NCBI GenBank assembly: GCA_012932865.1
Contig: SAXG01000026.1
Span: 1 to 64,000, forward strand
Direction: 5' to 3'
Origin: Amylostereum areolatum
Lineage: Eukaryota > Basidiomycota > Agaricomycetes > Russulales > Stereaceae
DNA: 64,000 nucleotides
The notes below the pieces were generated by a model. The model was not told the DNA's origin and ran no database searches. It worked only from the letters and a program-made list of their open reading frames with translations. Below are positions 11,499-23,280 of the stretch, piece after piece. The position numbers and the translations under genes were made by a program. How positions within the stretch are numbered: the stretch's first letter is position 1; each line of letters begins with the position of its first letter.

Positions 11499-12814
11499 AT
11501 GTCGCGGTCCCCTTCCCCCCCCACCCCAGTTCCTCCACCGCCCCTTCTCACCGCTGAACAGTTTGTCGCCATGGAGGGAGACCTAGACAAGTTTATCAGT
11601 ACTGTTCAGGCTGACCGTCCCACATGGTTCAACGAGGAGATGAAGGCAATCTGGAAGCTGACACACCCGGAGTTTGACGTTCAGGGAGACGTACCAACGA
11701 AGACCGACGACCCGGAGTATCACGAGGCGAAGAAGGTATGTGGACTCAATGTCTTACATACTCTCCACTCACAATGCTGACTGGGGACGCTTCTTCCCCT
11801 TTACCATCCATAGGCTCTCATGACATGGTTTGCGACAAAGGGCCGGAAGAATAAGTCGCGTGCGGCCGTGAAGTGGAGCCGTGGGTCTGCGTGGACAGCA
11901 AGATCCGTATGGGCGGAGCTGTATCCGGAGTACCAACAGACGCTCGTCCAGTGGTGTATCGACAACCCGACCTCGACGGATGGAGATGGCGAGGACCCAA
12001 ATCCGAAGATGCCCAAGGCGGTCTTCTACACGCGAGCGACGACTCTCGGCGTCCAGCAGCTGTCTGCCGCGGACAGAAAGGTTCTGGAGCAGACGGCTGA
12101 GGAGTGGAATGCAGTCGGGGCGCCCCCAGCTATGAAAGCAAAGTGAGTAATGACGACCACGAGCACTATCTTCAGCTGGCTGACTTTCATTCCAGGAAGG
12201 CCAAGAAGCGTCTCAAGCCCCAGTGCAAAGCGTTGGCCGCGAATAACGCCCGGGATCTCAACACGTACACCCTGACCATCACAGCAGAGGTGGATGATCT
12301 GGGAGAAATCAAGGGACAGATGTACGTCTTACAATTGCTCCTACACTGTCACCCTTTACTCACCACGGCGGGCAGCCACAAGTTTCACCAGGAGATGGGG
12401 TTATTGGACGAAAACTTCAACGACACGCCCGAGGGAGAAGCACTTCTCCAGGAGGCGGGCGACGCATTTAATGCCCATGTCATGCTATACCTTGGTGTGT
12501 CCTTTCCTTCCGGGGGTTCCTTGCACGGAATGTTTCTGACCTTGGAGTTCAGTGAAGAAAGGTATAATTGAAGGCGCCCTACCACAACCTGCGGATAAAA
12601 TCCAACGTCGTGAGCGCGTCGCGACCAGCGGGATCTGGCTAGGCAAGAAGGGCCAACTGGTGTTCGAAGACCGGAATGCCTGGAAGGACATGTCTCGGGA
12701 TGAAGTCACGACATACGTACGTCGAATGTGGACGCTGGCGCATCGTATGTTTATGAATTCTGTACGGATGGGGTTTGTACTCACTATTGTTCATTCAGGG
12801 TCGATATCTCCTCA
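11499..12814 (+). pseudogene. 5' part of a long uncharacterised gene, split by Ty3 element A
   Basis: Exons 11499-11735, 11814-12142, 12196-12321, 12376-12494, 12553-12744 and 12799 onward join in frame through introns of 53-78 bp with good GT/AG ends. The sixth exon is cut after 16 bases by the retrotransposon at 12815, inside the CCTCA target site. The product begins MSRSPSPPTPVPPPP. It has helical Trp-rich blocks (FNEEMKAIWKL, KWSRGSAWTARSVWAELYPEY), a Lys-rich stretch (KAKKAKKRLKPQ) and LNTYTLTITAEVDDLGEIKG. It resembles large hypothetical proteins common near basidiomycete transposons, but I cannot name a domain. The frame resumes exactly at 19898. Confidence 0.7.
12810..12814. repeat. 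Target-site duplication of element A, left copy (CCTCA)
   Basis: CCTCA immediately precedes the TGTCAG terminus at 12815 and recurs at 19893-19897 just after the opposite GTGACA terminus. A 5-bp duplication is the usual signature of Ty3 integration. Confidence 0.9.
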
Positions 12815-13234
12815 TGTCAGAAACGCAGTTTATGAGACCGATGAACCGCCTAAGTCGCGACGATGAGAGGAGCGAGAAGAAAATAGATTCGAGAGTGCCG
12901 GGGTCTAGGGTAGTGCAACGTGCGCTACAGTACCGTATGACGAGATGGACAGTCTAGGGAAAAGGGAAGAGAAACACTGTCCTTATATACAAGTGGGAAC
13001 GATGGTGCGATGCGATGCGATAGTGGTGCGAGCGGGGGGAACAATAGGAAAGGAGTCATGGGGCGGAGGACGAAGGTCCGGAGCAGTGATGTCATAGATA
13101 AGGATGCGGAACCCCGCTCGGAAGTCCGGGCAATGACGTCGTTGAAGCATGTGATGCAAGGGAAAGTCATGTGCCGTGACACGTCGCGTGTACGAGGTCT
13201 GCAAACGAAGAGAGAAATGGAGCGATCCGTGACA
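12815..13234 (-). repeat. 3' LTR of element A
   Basis: 420 bp, TGTCAG...GTGACA as written on plus (TGTCAC...CTGACA in element sense). It contains TATATAAG (rev. of CTTATATA, near 12980) and the predicted transcript-start word AGACTGTCCA 34 bp downstream. Paired with 19474-19892. Confidence 0.92.
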
Positions 13235-13250
13235 TTACCCCCCCTTTAAG
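13235..13250 (-). promoter_or_regulatory. Polypurine tract of element A
   Basis: In element sense the sequence just before the 3' LTR reads TTAAAGGGGGGTAA, the expected plus-strand primer site. The same tract precedes the 3' LTR in copies B (about 30296-30310) and C (32510-32524). Confidence 0.75.
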
Positions 13251-16200
13251 ACGCGCTTTCGCCTGGAGCGCGATGTCATCTGCAAGGGTAGATGCGAGAA
13301 AATCGTCAAAGGAGATGCCGAGGGAACGCACAGGGCGGGGGCGTTTGGATGGCGTTTGTGGAAGGCGTCGATCATGTCGGTGACCTTTGAGAGCGAGGAG
13401 CGAGGGAGCCAGGTATTCTCGGAGTCAGGATAGCCTGCCCACTTGACGAGGTATTGTATGCCTTTCTTGTTGCGGGTCGGCTTCGAGTCGATGATGTCTT
13501 CAACGTCATATTCTTCTTCGTCATCAACGAGGTCAGGCGGCGGTTGTTCATAGTTTGGACCATGTGCCGTTGTCTCCTTGTACGCGGTGAGCAGCGAAGC
13601 ATGGAAGACTGGGTGGATTCTCCACGTCTTCGGCAGCTTCAGGCGGTAGTTCACTGGGCTAATGACGTCAACGATCTCGAAGGGTCCAAATCGTTTGGCA
13701 GCAAGCTTAGCTTTCGGCCTCGTCGTCTTCAGGTTTTTGCCTTCGAGCCAGACTTGTCTCCAATGGCGAACAGTGTCGATTTGCTGATCGTGTCACCATT
13801 GTAGTGCTTCATTAAGTCGATGCGAGGGCAAGGCTGGCTTGATCTCTGTCGGACTTCTTCAAGTTGACGGAGGCGTTCTTCAACTGCAGGGACCTTTGAG
13901 GACGGGTTTACGGATGGGTACATCTTGGGGAGGAAGCCGTAGAGGACTTCAAAGGGAGCCTTTCCAGTAGCTGCATGGGTGCGAGAGTTGTGAGAAAACT
14001 CGAAGAAGGGCAACCACTTCACCCAGTCGTCTTGACGGTAGTTGCAGAATACTCGCAGAAACTGCTCGAGGTTCTGGTTCTCGCGTTCGGTTTGGCCGTC
14101 TGTCTGTGGGTGATACGCTGTGCTGAGGGCGGACTTGATCCCGAGCTTCTCGTTGAGTGTACGCATCACCTGTCCAGCAAATTGGGGTCCACGATCCGAG
14201 ATGATCTTGTCTGCTAAGCCGTAGTGTCGGTATACCTTATCGAAGAGAATGTCGGCCGTGCCATCGCTGGTGATCTTCGTTGTACATGGGGTGGTAACCA
14301 CCATCTTGGTGAGGCGATCGACCACGACATTGACGGCGTTATAGCCTTCGCAGTCAGGGAGTTCGACGATGAAGTCGGTGGAGATGACGCCAAATGGTCG
14401 ATCGGGTACTTCGTTTGGGATCATGTCGACGTGGGGTCGGCTGCTCTGTGTCTTCGTCGACTGGCAGGTTGCGCATCCTGCTACAAAGTCGCGGACAAAG
14501 ACAGACATGCCAGGCCACCAATATTCACGACTCACAAGCTCGTAAGTCTTGAAGCGACCGGGGTGTCCAGCCAGGGGCGATTCATGGTACATTTTGACAA
14601 TGTCGCGTCGCAACTCGTCATCGCAGGGACGTATACCTTTCCTCTAAACAGGACCAGGCCTTCTTCGTAGTTCCACTCTTGAAGGTTCTTGACGAGTGTA
14701 CGTGGTCCGTTTCGTAAGATGGCGTCCAGGGCTTGAACGACCTCGATGTCCTTGGTTTTGCAGTCGCGGATACGTCGTCGGAGTTCGACATCACCGAGGG
14801 AGGTTACTGCTCCTGGCCTTGTTGCGCGTACTTGGAAGTACTTGGGGTCAAGCAATACGCGTTCCTTGTTGTCGTTTTCAACACCATCCTTGTGATCGGG
14901 TCGTCGAGACATTGGATGGGCGGTGGGAAATTCCTGGTTTATGAACGAGCGAGAAGTCAAATCGAGTGAGGAATAGAGCCCAACGTGCCTGTCGGCGGCT
15001 CAGCTTCTGTGCCGTCTTGAAGTGCTCCAGGTTCTTGTGATCTGTCCAGATTTCGACGGTGTCGGGGGCGCCTTCGAGGTAGTGGCGCCAGGCTTCAAGC
15101 GCACGGATGATCGCAAGCAGCTCCTTGTCGTAGATGTCGTAGTTCCGTTCCGGTTCCGATAGGGCCTTGGACAGATACGCCACTGGATGCCAGTGACCGT
15201 CGTCGCCTTTCTGCGAGAGTATACCTCCAGTAGCAAAGTCCGAGGCATCGACTTCAACGAGGTAAGGCTTCTTTGGGTCAGGCATGACAAGACGGGGGAG
15301 GAAGTAAACGCAGCTTTCAGTGCGTCAAACGCAGTTTGGCAGTCCGTCGACCAGTCCCATGTGCAGTCCTTCTTTGTCAGATCAAATAGGGGCCGTGCAA
15401 CCTTGGAGAAGTCCTTGATGAAACGTCGGTAGAAGTTGCCAAAGCCGAGGAAGGATTGCACATCTTTGACCGTTCGTGGTGTCGGCCAGTCCTGAATACC
15501 TGCTACCTTGACGGGGTCCATAGCGATCTTGTCGTGCGAGATGATGAGTCCGAGGTATTCGACAGAGTCTTGCTCAAAGACGCATTTCTCCGGTTTGAGG
15601 AAGAGGTCGTTGTCTTGCAAACGCTGCAGAACCTGCCGCACTATGGCACGGTGTTCGTCCATGGTGCGAGTGAACACCAAGATGTCGTCCATGTAGATGA
15701 TGACCTTGCCCGAGTCGATGAGATCCTTGAACAGTTCATTCATCATTGCCTGAAATGTCGCAGGGGAGTTCATAAGCCCAAAAACATCACCGTAGGTTCG
15801 AAGAGACCGCGATTCGTCTTGAACGCAGCCTTCCACTCGTCGCCTTCCTTGATGCGGACATTGTTGTAGCCCCAGCGAACATCCATCTTGGAGAAGATTT
15901 TGCACCTTTGAGGCGGTCGACAATTTCAGAGATCAGTGGCAAGGGGTATTCATTCTTGACAGTGCCCTTGTTTAATTCTCGATAGTCCTGTACGGGACGC
16001 AGCTTTCCATCCTTTTTCTTCACAAAGAAGAACGGACTCGCCTGAGGTGACTTCGATGGGCGGATATAGCCCTTCTTCAGGTGGTCATCGAGGAAGGTGT
16101 CGAGTTCGATCTGCTCGGAAGGTGAGAGGGGGTAGATCTTGCACGGTTTGGGTTCAAAGCCGTCTTTCATGTCGATAGCATGGTCCCATGGTCGTCGGTC

Positions 16201-17244
16201 AGGAAGTCGCTCGGAGGTTTTCTTGTCGAATACAGGCGCAAAGTCGCGGTACGGCGGGGGGACTAAGTCTTCAAAGGTTTGCGGGCGTGCGTTCTTTTGA
16301 ATGCTCTGCAAGCTCCTGCGCTTTTGTAAAGCCCGCGCGGATGGGTATTGCATCTGGATTAGGACCATCGGTTTCAGGGAGGATTCCGGCGCGGCGTAGT
16401 CCATTGATCTCCCAGTCTCGGAATACCATGGGCCGCTCGTCGTCGTCTTCAGTGAAGAGTCGTGCGGGTAGAGGGGAGCGATGGACCGTGCGGACGCGAA
16501 CACCTTTGACTCTGCGTGCAGGAATAACATAAGTGGGGACTGGGGTCCAGGACACATATGTCGGCTCTGGGAAGGGATCGTCCACGACGAGAGGTGTCCT
16601 CGGGGTTTTACCTGCTTCAACCTTACGCTGTGATTGGACCGATGATGGTTTCCGTGGCTTGGTTGCGAGGTTCGTCACAGGAGGTTTGGACAGAGTGCAC
16701 GAGGGAGGGCAGCGGAGCATGTCAACACGGTCTCGTTGCCAGTCTATGGTGGGATTGTGCTCGTCGAGCCAGTCTGTTCCAAGGATCATGTCATGATCGC
16801 CGATGTCGGTGATGAAGAACTCAGCTTCTTCCTCATGGTACGCCTTGAATCTTGCGAGTATATCCGGATCCGCTGGGTCGTTGTGTCGCGTACCCAGCCC
16901 ATGACGTTCTCGGTGCCATCCACATTACGCACGGGGAACGGGTTTTCTAGTTTTCTTGTGGTGAGCTTCTTGCGTTCAACGAAGCTTCGGTTCAGGATAA
17001 TTCCTTCTGCGCCGCTATCAAGCAGCGCGTCTGCGTCGATTTCTCTTTTGGTAACTCGTCCGATCAGCTTGACTTTGAGCGTGATCGATGGTGTTTGCCT
17101 GTTCTTGGTGACAGTAGACAGATACAAACACGGGGGATACGATTGCTCACAGGTATGCATGGATGATAATACAGCGAAACGATTCGACGATGATACCAAA
17201 AGTCCTTTGCCTCCACCAGACGACGCGACTGGGGGGCGTTTCAA
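13240..17244 (-). pseudogene. pol: pol polyprotein of element A, frameshifted
   Basis: Domains in element order: aspartic protease with DALLDSGAEG near 17020; RT with [20 protein letters not shown] near 16000 and the intact YMDDILVF box near 15690; RNase H (EVDASDFATGGILSQ near 15240, DKELLAIIRALEAW near 15110); integrase with an HHCC zinc segment (HESPLAGHPGRF...CATC, about 14580-14460), catalytic Asp in STDFIVELPD, Asp in ISDRGPQFAG and Glu in TERENQNLEQ; and a chromodomain (YLVKWAGYPDSENTW near 13430). Reading frame changes near 16842, 15905, 15287 and 13760 break the frame. The chromodomain places it among chromoviruses. pol begins in the -1 frame relative to gag, at a GATTTTTGA site near 17245. 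Confidence 0.88.
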
Positions 17245-18470
17245 AAATCCTGCGATTCCAGGATGTCCTTCAACAGCGCTACTGCCTGCTCCTTGCCTTC
17301 CGCGTCCAGATCCTTCAGCTGGCGAGTGATCGCCGCGATGGTTTTGGATGGGTCGGGAGCTGCTTTCGCAGTGGACGGAGCCGTGTTCGTCGGCAGGGGA
17401 GGGGCCTTGGACCCAGTCTCTACTGCGCCCACCCGTCGCGCGTCGAGTCGCGGTTGGGGCAGTCGCGAGAGACGTGACCGGCTTGTCGACACATGAAGCA
17501 CTTGCCTTCGCGCATCATCTTTGCGCGCTCGTCGTCCGTCAGCTTTGCAGGGCGGGTCGAGGTGTTGGTGAAGGCGCCGACTCGGCGCGACGAGGAGTCG
17601 TTGGTCGAACCGTTCGAGGTGAGCGCGACAGCCCCCTTGGACTGACTGCTCTTCCTCTCCGGGTTCTCTTCGAGCCACTGGTGGTTGATGCGGCGGGCGC
17701 GCTCCTTCCACTCCGCGAGCTTGGTGGGGAACGGGTACGACGGGCCACCTGCTTGCCGAGGTCACGCTGAAGTCCCTTCTTGAAAAAGTGGATTAGCGCC
17801 TCGTCGTCGTACGCTGACATGGTTGCCAGCATCTCAAACTCGGTGATAAAGTCAGTGACGTCCCGGGTGGTCATTGCGAGCTCGTTGATCTTACGCTGAG
17901 CCTCTATCTTCGGATCGACGGGCACGAAGTCTTTGCCAAACCTCTCGAAGAGCTCTTTGTAGGAGCTATAGTGGAGTGGGGGGCGTGGGGTCGAGGGTGT
18001 CGGCGTCTTCCTTCTCGTCTTCGTCGGCGAAGAGTTCCATGCGGCGATGCGTGGCCCAGGCTTTCGCCGTGTCGTCCTCCATCAGGCTGAGGAGGAGCAT
18101 CATCTTGGCGTCATCTGTGGCATAAACATCCTTGTTAACGCGCAGGAACATGCGGAGCTCGAGGGAGAACCGGAGGGTGTCGCGTCTATCGCCTTTGAAT
18201 GGCTTTGGCTTGGGGCCGATCTCCCGCTTGGAGACGGCAGGTTTGGATTCGGCGTCGGACATCTTGTCGAAGGGGAGGGGGACGGTGAGGGATTGGGCGA
18301 GTTCTTGATCAAGGCGGCGTAGGTTTCTCGTCGCGTTCTTCTGCTTCTTCAACTTCGTCCTCAACTTGTTTTGCGACAAGGAAGTCGGCGGGGGTGAGGA
18401 ATTGCTGGTTATGATGCCACGACCAGTGATCTTGGACGGGACTGAACGAAGTGGGCTGCCACTCAACTAC
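17241..18470 (-). pseudogene. gag: gag of element A, frameshifted
   Basis: Capsid region from MSDAESKPAVSKREIGPKPK (Met near 18262), through FSLELRMFLRVNKDVYATDD and DVTDFITEFEMLATM, to a CCHC zinc knuckle (CFMCRQAGHVSRDCP near 17490) and the terminal QDF. Frameshifts relative to copies C and E lie near 17985 (C run), 17738 and 17448. Coding similarity to copies C and E extends upstream of the first AUG into the ORF0 region. Confidence 0.82.
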
Positions 18471-18841
18471 TGATCGTCCTGGGGTTCCGTTCTTGTTCCG
18501 TCTATAGGCGTACCACTTCCCAGTTGTGTCGTTGTGGTTGATCCCTTCTGGGACTTCGATTACAGTACGTCGACGGGGTGGGGGCGAGTTGGTCGGAGGG
18601 GGGTTCAGGAAGCGCTGTAGAACGTCCGCAGCGGTGGCAAAATCCGATTCTTCGACGTAGGGTTGTTCGTCGCGGTCGTCGAAGTACCAGTCTCGACGTT
18701 GCCGGTTTGGTTCGTCGTGCAGCCAACGTACGGATTCCTTAGTCTGCTGCGAGGTGAGGTAGGATATAGTATTCTTCGGGACAGTAGTCTCGAAAGACGC
18801 CTGGGGGAAGGTTCGGGGTGGGGGACGAGGGGCTGTGGAGG

Positions 18842-19400
18842 ACGTGATGATGGTCTAGAAGAAGTCCGCCGCGATGGGGCGACGGCCGAGGAGTTTCTTG
18901 GTGAGGTAGCCGGCTTTTACTGCCTGGCGGATCTTATGTTCGTGGTGGCGGCGACGAAGGGTCTTACCCTTGATGGTGGGACGGAGGACTGGTGGCGGGG
19001 TGGTGGATTCGGGGGTCCGGCGGTTAAACTGGGAGACGGAGGTGAAACTGGTTTGGAGGATCGGGTTGGGGGCGTCTTGGATGAGGTATGTGTGGTAGGT
19101 GGGGGCGTGGAGGGTGAATTCAAGGCGTTCGAGATCTACGTTGATGCACGTAGTGATCCGGACGTATAGGGCGAGGACGACAGTACCGTGATCCTTGTGC
19201 CACCTCCACTCGAAGATGCGGAAGTTGACCGTGCGCGGTCCAGGGATCTTTCTTGCAGAGGTTCTGTACGGGGACGAGGCAGTTGACGGTGACGGCGTCG
19301 GACCAAGGGTAGGGGAGTGGTGCGTCGTCGGGGGGTGATCGGCTTTCCGTTGAACGGGAGGAAGACCGGTGCGTTCGGGAGGTCCGTGGTGGGAGTTTTT
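18842..19400 (-). pseudogene. ORF0 upstream of gag, element A
   Basis: Homologous to the intact 177-codon ORF of copy C. It reads DLPNAPVFLPFNGKPITPR near the 5' end and KKLLGRRPIAADFF followed by UAG at the 3' end. The first codon is ACG rather than ATG, in the context CCACCACGG. An indel near 19315-19325 shifts frame. Function unknown; see the finding on translation of this region. Confidence 0.6.
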
Positions 19401-19460
19401 AACGTCGTAGAGACGGCGGCAGAGGTAGATGGAGAGAGGGGTGCGAGGTAGGCGTAGGGG

Positions 19461-19471
19461 TAGACTGTCCA
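19461..19471 (-). promoter_or_regulatory. Self-priming primer-binding site of element A
   Basis: In element sense TGGACAGTCTA lies 2 nt after the 5' LTR. Its exact 11-nt complement, TAGACTGTCCA, lies inside the same LTR (plus 19604-19614). The last 10 nt of that match begin 34 bp downstream of TATATAA, i.e. at the predicted transcript 5' end. No tRNA is needed to explain the site. This is the arrangement known for Tf1/sushi elements. Confidence 0.6.
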
Positions 19472-19473
19472 GG

Positions 19474-19892
19474 TGTCAGAAACGCAGTTTATGAGACCGA
19501 TGAACCGCCTAAGTCGCGACGATGAGGAGCGGAGAAGAAAATAGATTCGAGAGTGCCGGGGTCTAGGGTAGTGCAACGTGCGCTACAGTACCGTATGACG
19601 AGATGGACAGTCTAGGGAAAAGGGAAGAGAAACACTGTCCTTATATACAAGTGGGAACGATGGTGCGATGCGATGCGATAGTGGTGCGAGCGGGGGGAAC
19701 AATAGGAAAGGAGTCATGGGGCGGAGGACGAAGGTCCGGAGCAGTGATGTCATAGATAAGGATGCGGAACCCCGCTCGGAAGTCCGGGCAATGACGTCGT
19801 TGAAGCATGTGATGCAAGGGAAAGTCATGTGCCGTGACACGTCGCGTGTACGAGGTCTGCAAACGAAGAGAGAAATGGAGCGATCCGTGACA
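19474..19892 (-). repeat. 5' LTR of element A
   Basis: 419 bp, near-identical to 12815-13234. It holds the promoter (TATATAAG), the predicted transcription start and the primer copy of the PBS at 19604-19614. Followed by the CCTCA duplication at 19893-19897. Confidence 0.92.
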
Positions 19893-19897
19893 CCTCA

Positions 19898-22655
19898 CGG
19901 GTCGATGCGGATGGGGTGGACCAACGTAGAAGGAGCCCCGGAGATCTTTGTCCCGGAGGATTTTAGGCCTTTTCTCCTTGTGAACGGCGAGAAGGTCTAC
20001 GACACTATCAAGGATCCTGAAAAGATGTCCTGGGACAGTCCAGCGTGCTTTGCCGCGTTGGACAAGAACCGCAGACCCCTTACGCATGTTGCGATACCAA
20101 GGAAAGCAGCACGACGAGCCCTGCAAGCCTGTTGCGCTCAATCGTCGCTACTGGCATCCTCACGGCAGCCACGTCAATACCATCCTATCAAGACGCCTAA
20201 ACCGCCCGCACCCCAGGTGGATCCACCCCTTCCCGGGGGCCTGCCAGCTACGACCACCGGAGTACGTCCTGCCCCTCCTCGTACGAATATAGGTGCACCG
20301 ACCCTCCCCCCTCCCGTTGTCGAGCTTCGCCAATGTTTGCACCGTGCTCCTACCACGGATGAAGGTCCTGTACATCCCAAGGTAGGACCGCCGAAGAAGG
20401 CCCGACGTTTGGAGGTGACCGGACGGACACAGCGAGTAGAGAGCCCAGCAGCGTCCACGGGATTCGACGACCAGGACTACGTTGAAAATAGGGCTGCCGA
20501 TGGAGAAGATTCTGATGAAGAGGCCCAACAACTCCCCAGACCTGTCATTGCGTCGCTCGACACCGCAAATATGATGACATCTGCCGACAACGACAACGAC
20601 TCTGGAGATTTTCCTTGTCAAGCAGCTGGCCTGGCCCGCGGATACAAGACGAGTCAGGACCGGGATACAGAGCGTGGTGGAATCGGGTCTCCGGCGGTAA
20701 CCAGACCCTCATGGACCTTGTGGAGGTGGCGTTTAAGATGCCGGTGAGCATCCTGTACGATCTTTCCGGCGTATTTCTCACCATGGTGTCGAGTAGGCAA
20801 GGAAGTCTGACGACGACTGTCCCGTCAGTGAGGATTTTGCCTTGTGGGTCCCCGACGACTTCCAATACCCATGGATTGAAGAAGGTTACCAGAAGATCGA
20901 GGCTATCGCCCAGTTGCGTCGGTGGGTCGCGCAGCGCCCTTATCTGGATGACCTTGGGTACGCAGGCTTCGCACATCTCCACGCGTTTCTGCGTGTCATG
21001 GTGATTTACCACCACGACTTCGGGCACGTCAAACCCTTGGACACAACCCCACGGTCACCATGCAGAGCGCACACTGGGTCTGGGCCATTATGAAAGCAGG
21101 CCATGTCATGGACGATCCCGATCTTCGCTGGATTGAAGAGGAATGGGATATGTCTAAAGTTCCTGACCAAATGCCTGCGACTGTGGGCGTGGCCAGGAGT
21201 TGGTCCCATGGGGCGTCCAGGTACTGAGGAGGAGTACCTCCTTGGTTGCACGATGCCCCAACTTTCACCGGGCGGTCAAGTTGATCATGCAGGTTGAGGT
21301 GCATTTCTTCCGCCTTATCATCTCTATCGCGCGTCTGACGGACATCTTCCAGTCTAAAAAGCGCAGATCGACCTTTACATGAAGCATCGCCTTGCTCTGC
21401 ATCCGGGAGATTTCGGATCCTGGGAGTATAGACAGGCTGGACTACCTCCCGATACCCACAGGAAGGCCACGCCGTTCGGTGCTCATCGACGAGTCTACTC
21501 AGGCTAGCTGGGCTCCGGGGGGGACCTTCGGCGGTGTAGAGCTTGTCGTGGAGTATCTGCTTCGCTCGGGGGCAGCTGCTCGGGACTGTTTACTTGTCGT
21601 TAATCAAGCCAAACTGGAGTCGACATGGAGCGACTTAACAAGGTCAACTATAGACGACTCATGTCTTCGGAGGGCATTCCCCAGTGCGGTGGAAGTCCTT
21701 GGCAAGCTCGATGAGGATGGAGGCGCCTAGTCTCCGACATTCTCAAGGCACATCCTTCCCTCGAGCCACAACCCGGGCGTCGTGCGATGGAAAAACGAGC
21801 TGAACGCCCCCGTCCATCTCCACGAGTGCCTCCCCATCCCTCCCTCCTCCGCCCCAAGCTCCTATACGGAGGCCCACCACTCCGGCTTCCACTTCCCGCA
21901 CCATCCGCCCCCAAACCAGTCGTCCCCAGGAAAACAACGCACTCAACCAGGAACATCTGCGCGTACTGCACTGCAGGTACCAAGCATACCCCCCCCACCA
22001 TCCATGTCCTTGGCCCAGATCGCGCTTGCGGCCAAAGCTCCGGTCGAAGGTGGATCCAAAAACAGGGCAATACTTTGTCGGACAGGCCGCGTTGTCCACC
22101 CAATTCACCGTCATAGGCGGAAGGGCAGTGGCGGGAAAGGTGGGACGGCCAGCTCCCCGGAGGACACAGCAGGTTTCACGAAGCTGAACTGGCGGAAATG
22201 GAGGAAGACCCTGATGCGGACGAGGAAGAACCCCCCTTGGAAGAACACGCTGCAAGAGCTCCGCCACCTACCACTCCTTCTCCCGCCGAGAAGCAATTGG
22301 GACTTATACAGCAGGTGCAGCTGACATTGTGGAATCGGATGGGGATGAGGATGAGGGGGGACTACGGGATGCAGGACCAGAGGGGTGAATGGGGGCATAG
22401 TGGCGAGGTCCCCGGCCCGTGGTGCGCCCCGGTAAACGGAAAGCGGCCCCTGTGCGTACTGGCCCACCGAAGAAACAGAAAGGTTGCAGCCCCCAAGACG
22501 AACCCTACTGGGCCTCCCCGAGGAAAAGAAAGCTCCGCCCGACAGGTGGCAACAGCGTTCTCTACCAAGATAGGCACCAGATCAACCACAGAGGGTGTCA
22601 CCACTCGTTCGAAGGCAGGCCAACGGAGGAGGTGGGACAAGCTTTGACGGGGTAA
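19898..22655 (+). pseudogene. 3' part of the long uncharacterised gene, downstream of element A
   Basis: The exon interrupted at 12814 resumes in the same frame right after the duplicated CCTCA (SPHGSMRMGWTNVEGAPE across the junction). Downstream are a Pro-rich and acidic region (KKARRLEVTGR, then DGEDSDEEAQQ near 20500), an exon with ALWVPDDFQYPWIEEGYQK (near 20850), one with HWVWAIMKAGHVMDDPDLRW (near 21080), one with IDLYMKHRLALHPGDFGSW (near 21370), and a Lys/Arg/Pro-rich tail (PGKRKAAPVRTGPPKKQK) ending at TAA 22653-22655. Several introns are likely, but I could not fix all joints. Its basic tail suggests nucleic-acid or chromatin contact; that is inference. Confidence 0.6.
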
Positions 22656-23280
22656 TTGTAGACTATTTTGCGTACTTTACCATCCTTGAAATACCTTTCA
22701 CCATAGTGGGTTTTCATTTGTTACATTACTCAATTTACCTTACATTGTTAAAGAAATAAATCACCTAATTGTCTACCCACTTCTAACTGGGAAACAAGTC
22801 TAGGGCAATTGATCCGGGGGCGCACCACCCCCGGGAGCGGTGTCATCTCCATATCCGGGGGTGTCTCCCAAGGGTTTGGCTTTCGCCGTTGGCCCACGAT
22901 TATGCACACGCCCCTAGAGTGATTGTGTTGGCCCTTGTGAGCTTGTTTCATCCAGGATCTGTTTCGGTGTCTGTGGAGACCTGTTGGAGTATGATTAGAG
23001 CTGATGTAAAACCGTGTTGATCTATCACTGGGTAGTAGGAGGCTAGCTCAGCCCCCTTCTGTTTCACTCCAAACATCCGTCCAACATGCCACGGTCCGAC
23101 TTTCCATTCACACCAGTCGCAAGATATGCATACATCGATTGTGTCAAAGGTATAAGTACATCAAGAAAGAGACCTAAGGAAAACGTACGAATTCAAACCC
23201 TAAGAGAAGCAAGCAAAACCAGAAACCTGCGTCAAAGCATACGCGGCAAAATGTACAAGTCAAAAGATACAGTGCAAAAC
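22656..23280. other. AT-rich 3' flank and right edge of the KDZ cluster
   Basis: AT-rich DNA with AATAAA at 22754-22759, a likely poly(A) signal for the upstream gene. It is followed by three CCGGGGG-containing words (22814-22862), the last of the dispersed octamers. A short frame opening at 23086 (MPRSDFPFTPVARYAYID) runs into the LTR at 23281. It may be the 5' exon of a truncated gene, but support is weak. Confidence 0.45.

Larger units (their letters stand above)
12815..19892 (-). mobile_element. Ty3 chromovirus, family 1, copy A (complete, recent)
   Basis: LTRs at 12815-13234 and 19474-19892 flank an internal region read on the minus strand: PBS, upstream ORF, gag with CCHC knuckle, protease, RT, RNase H, integrase and chromodomain. 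The two LTRs look identical by eye except for two one-base indels near GATGAG(A)GGAGCG. With the perfect CCTCA duplication, this indicates a recent insertion. Despite that youth, gag and pol contain several single-base frameshifts at homopolymers, which points to sequence errors as much as to decay. The target was an exon of the plus-strand gene 11499-22655. Confidence 0.93.
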
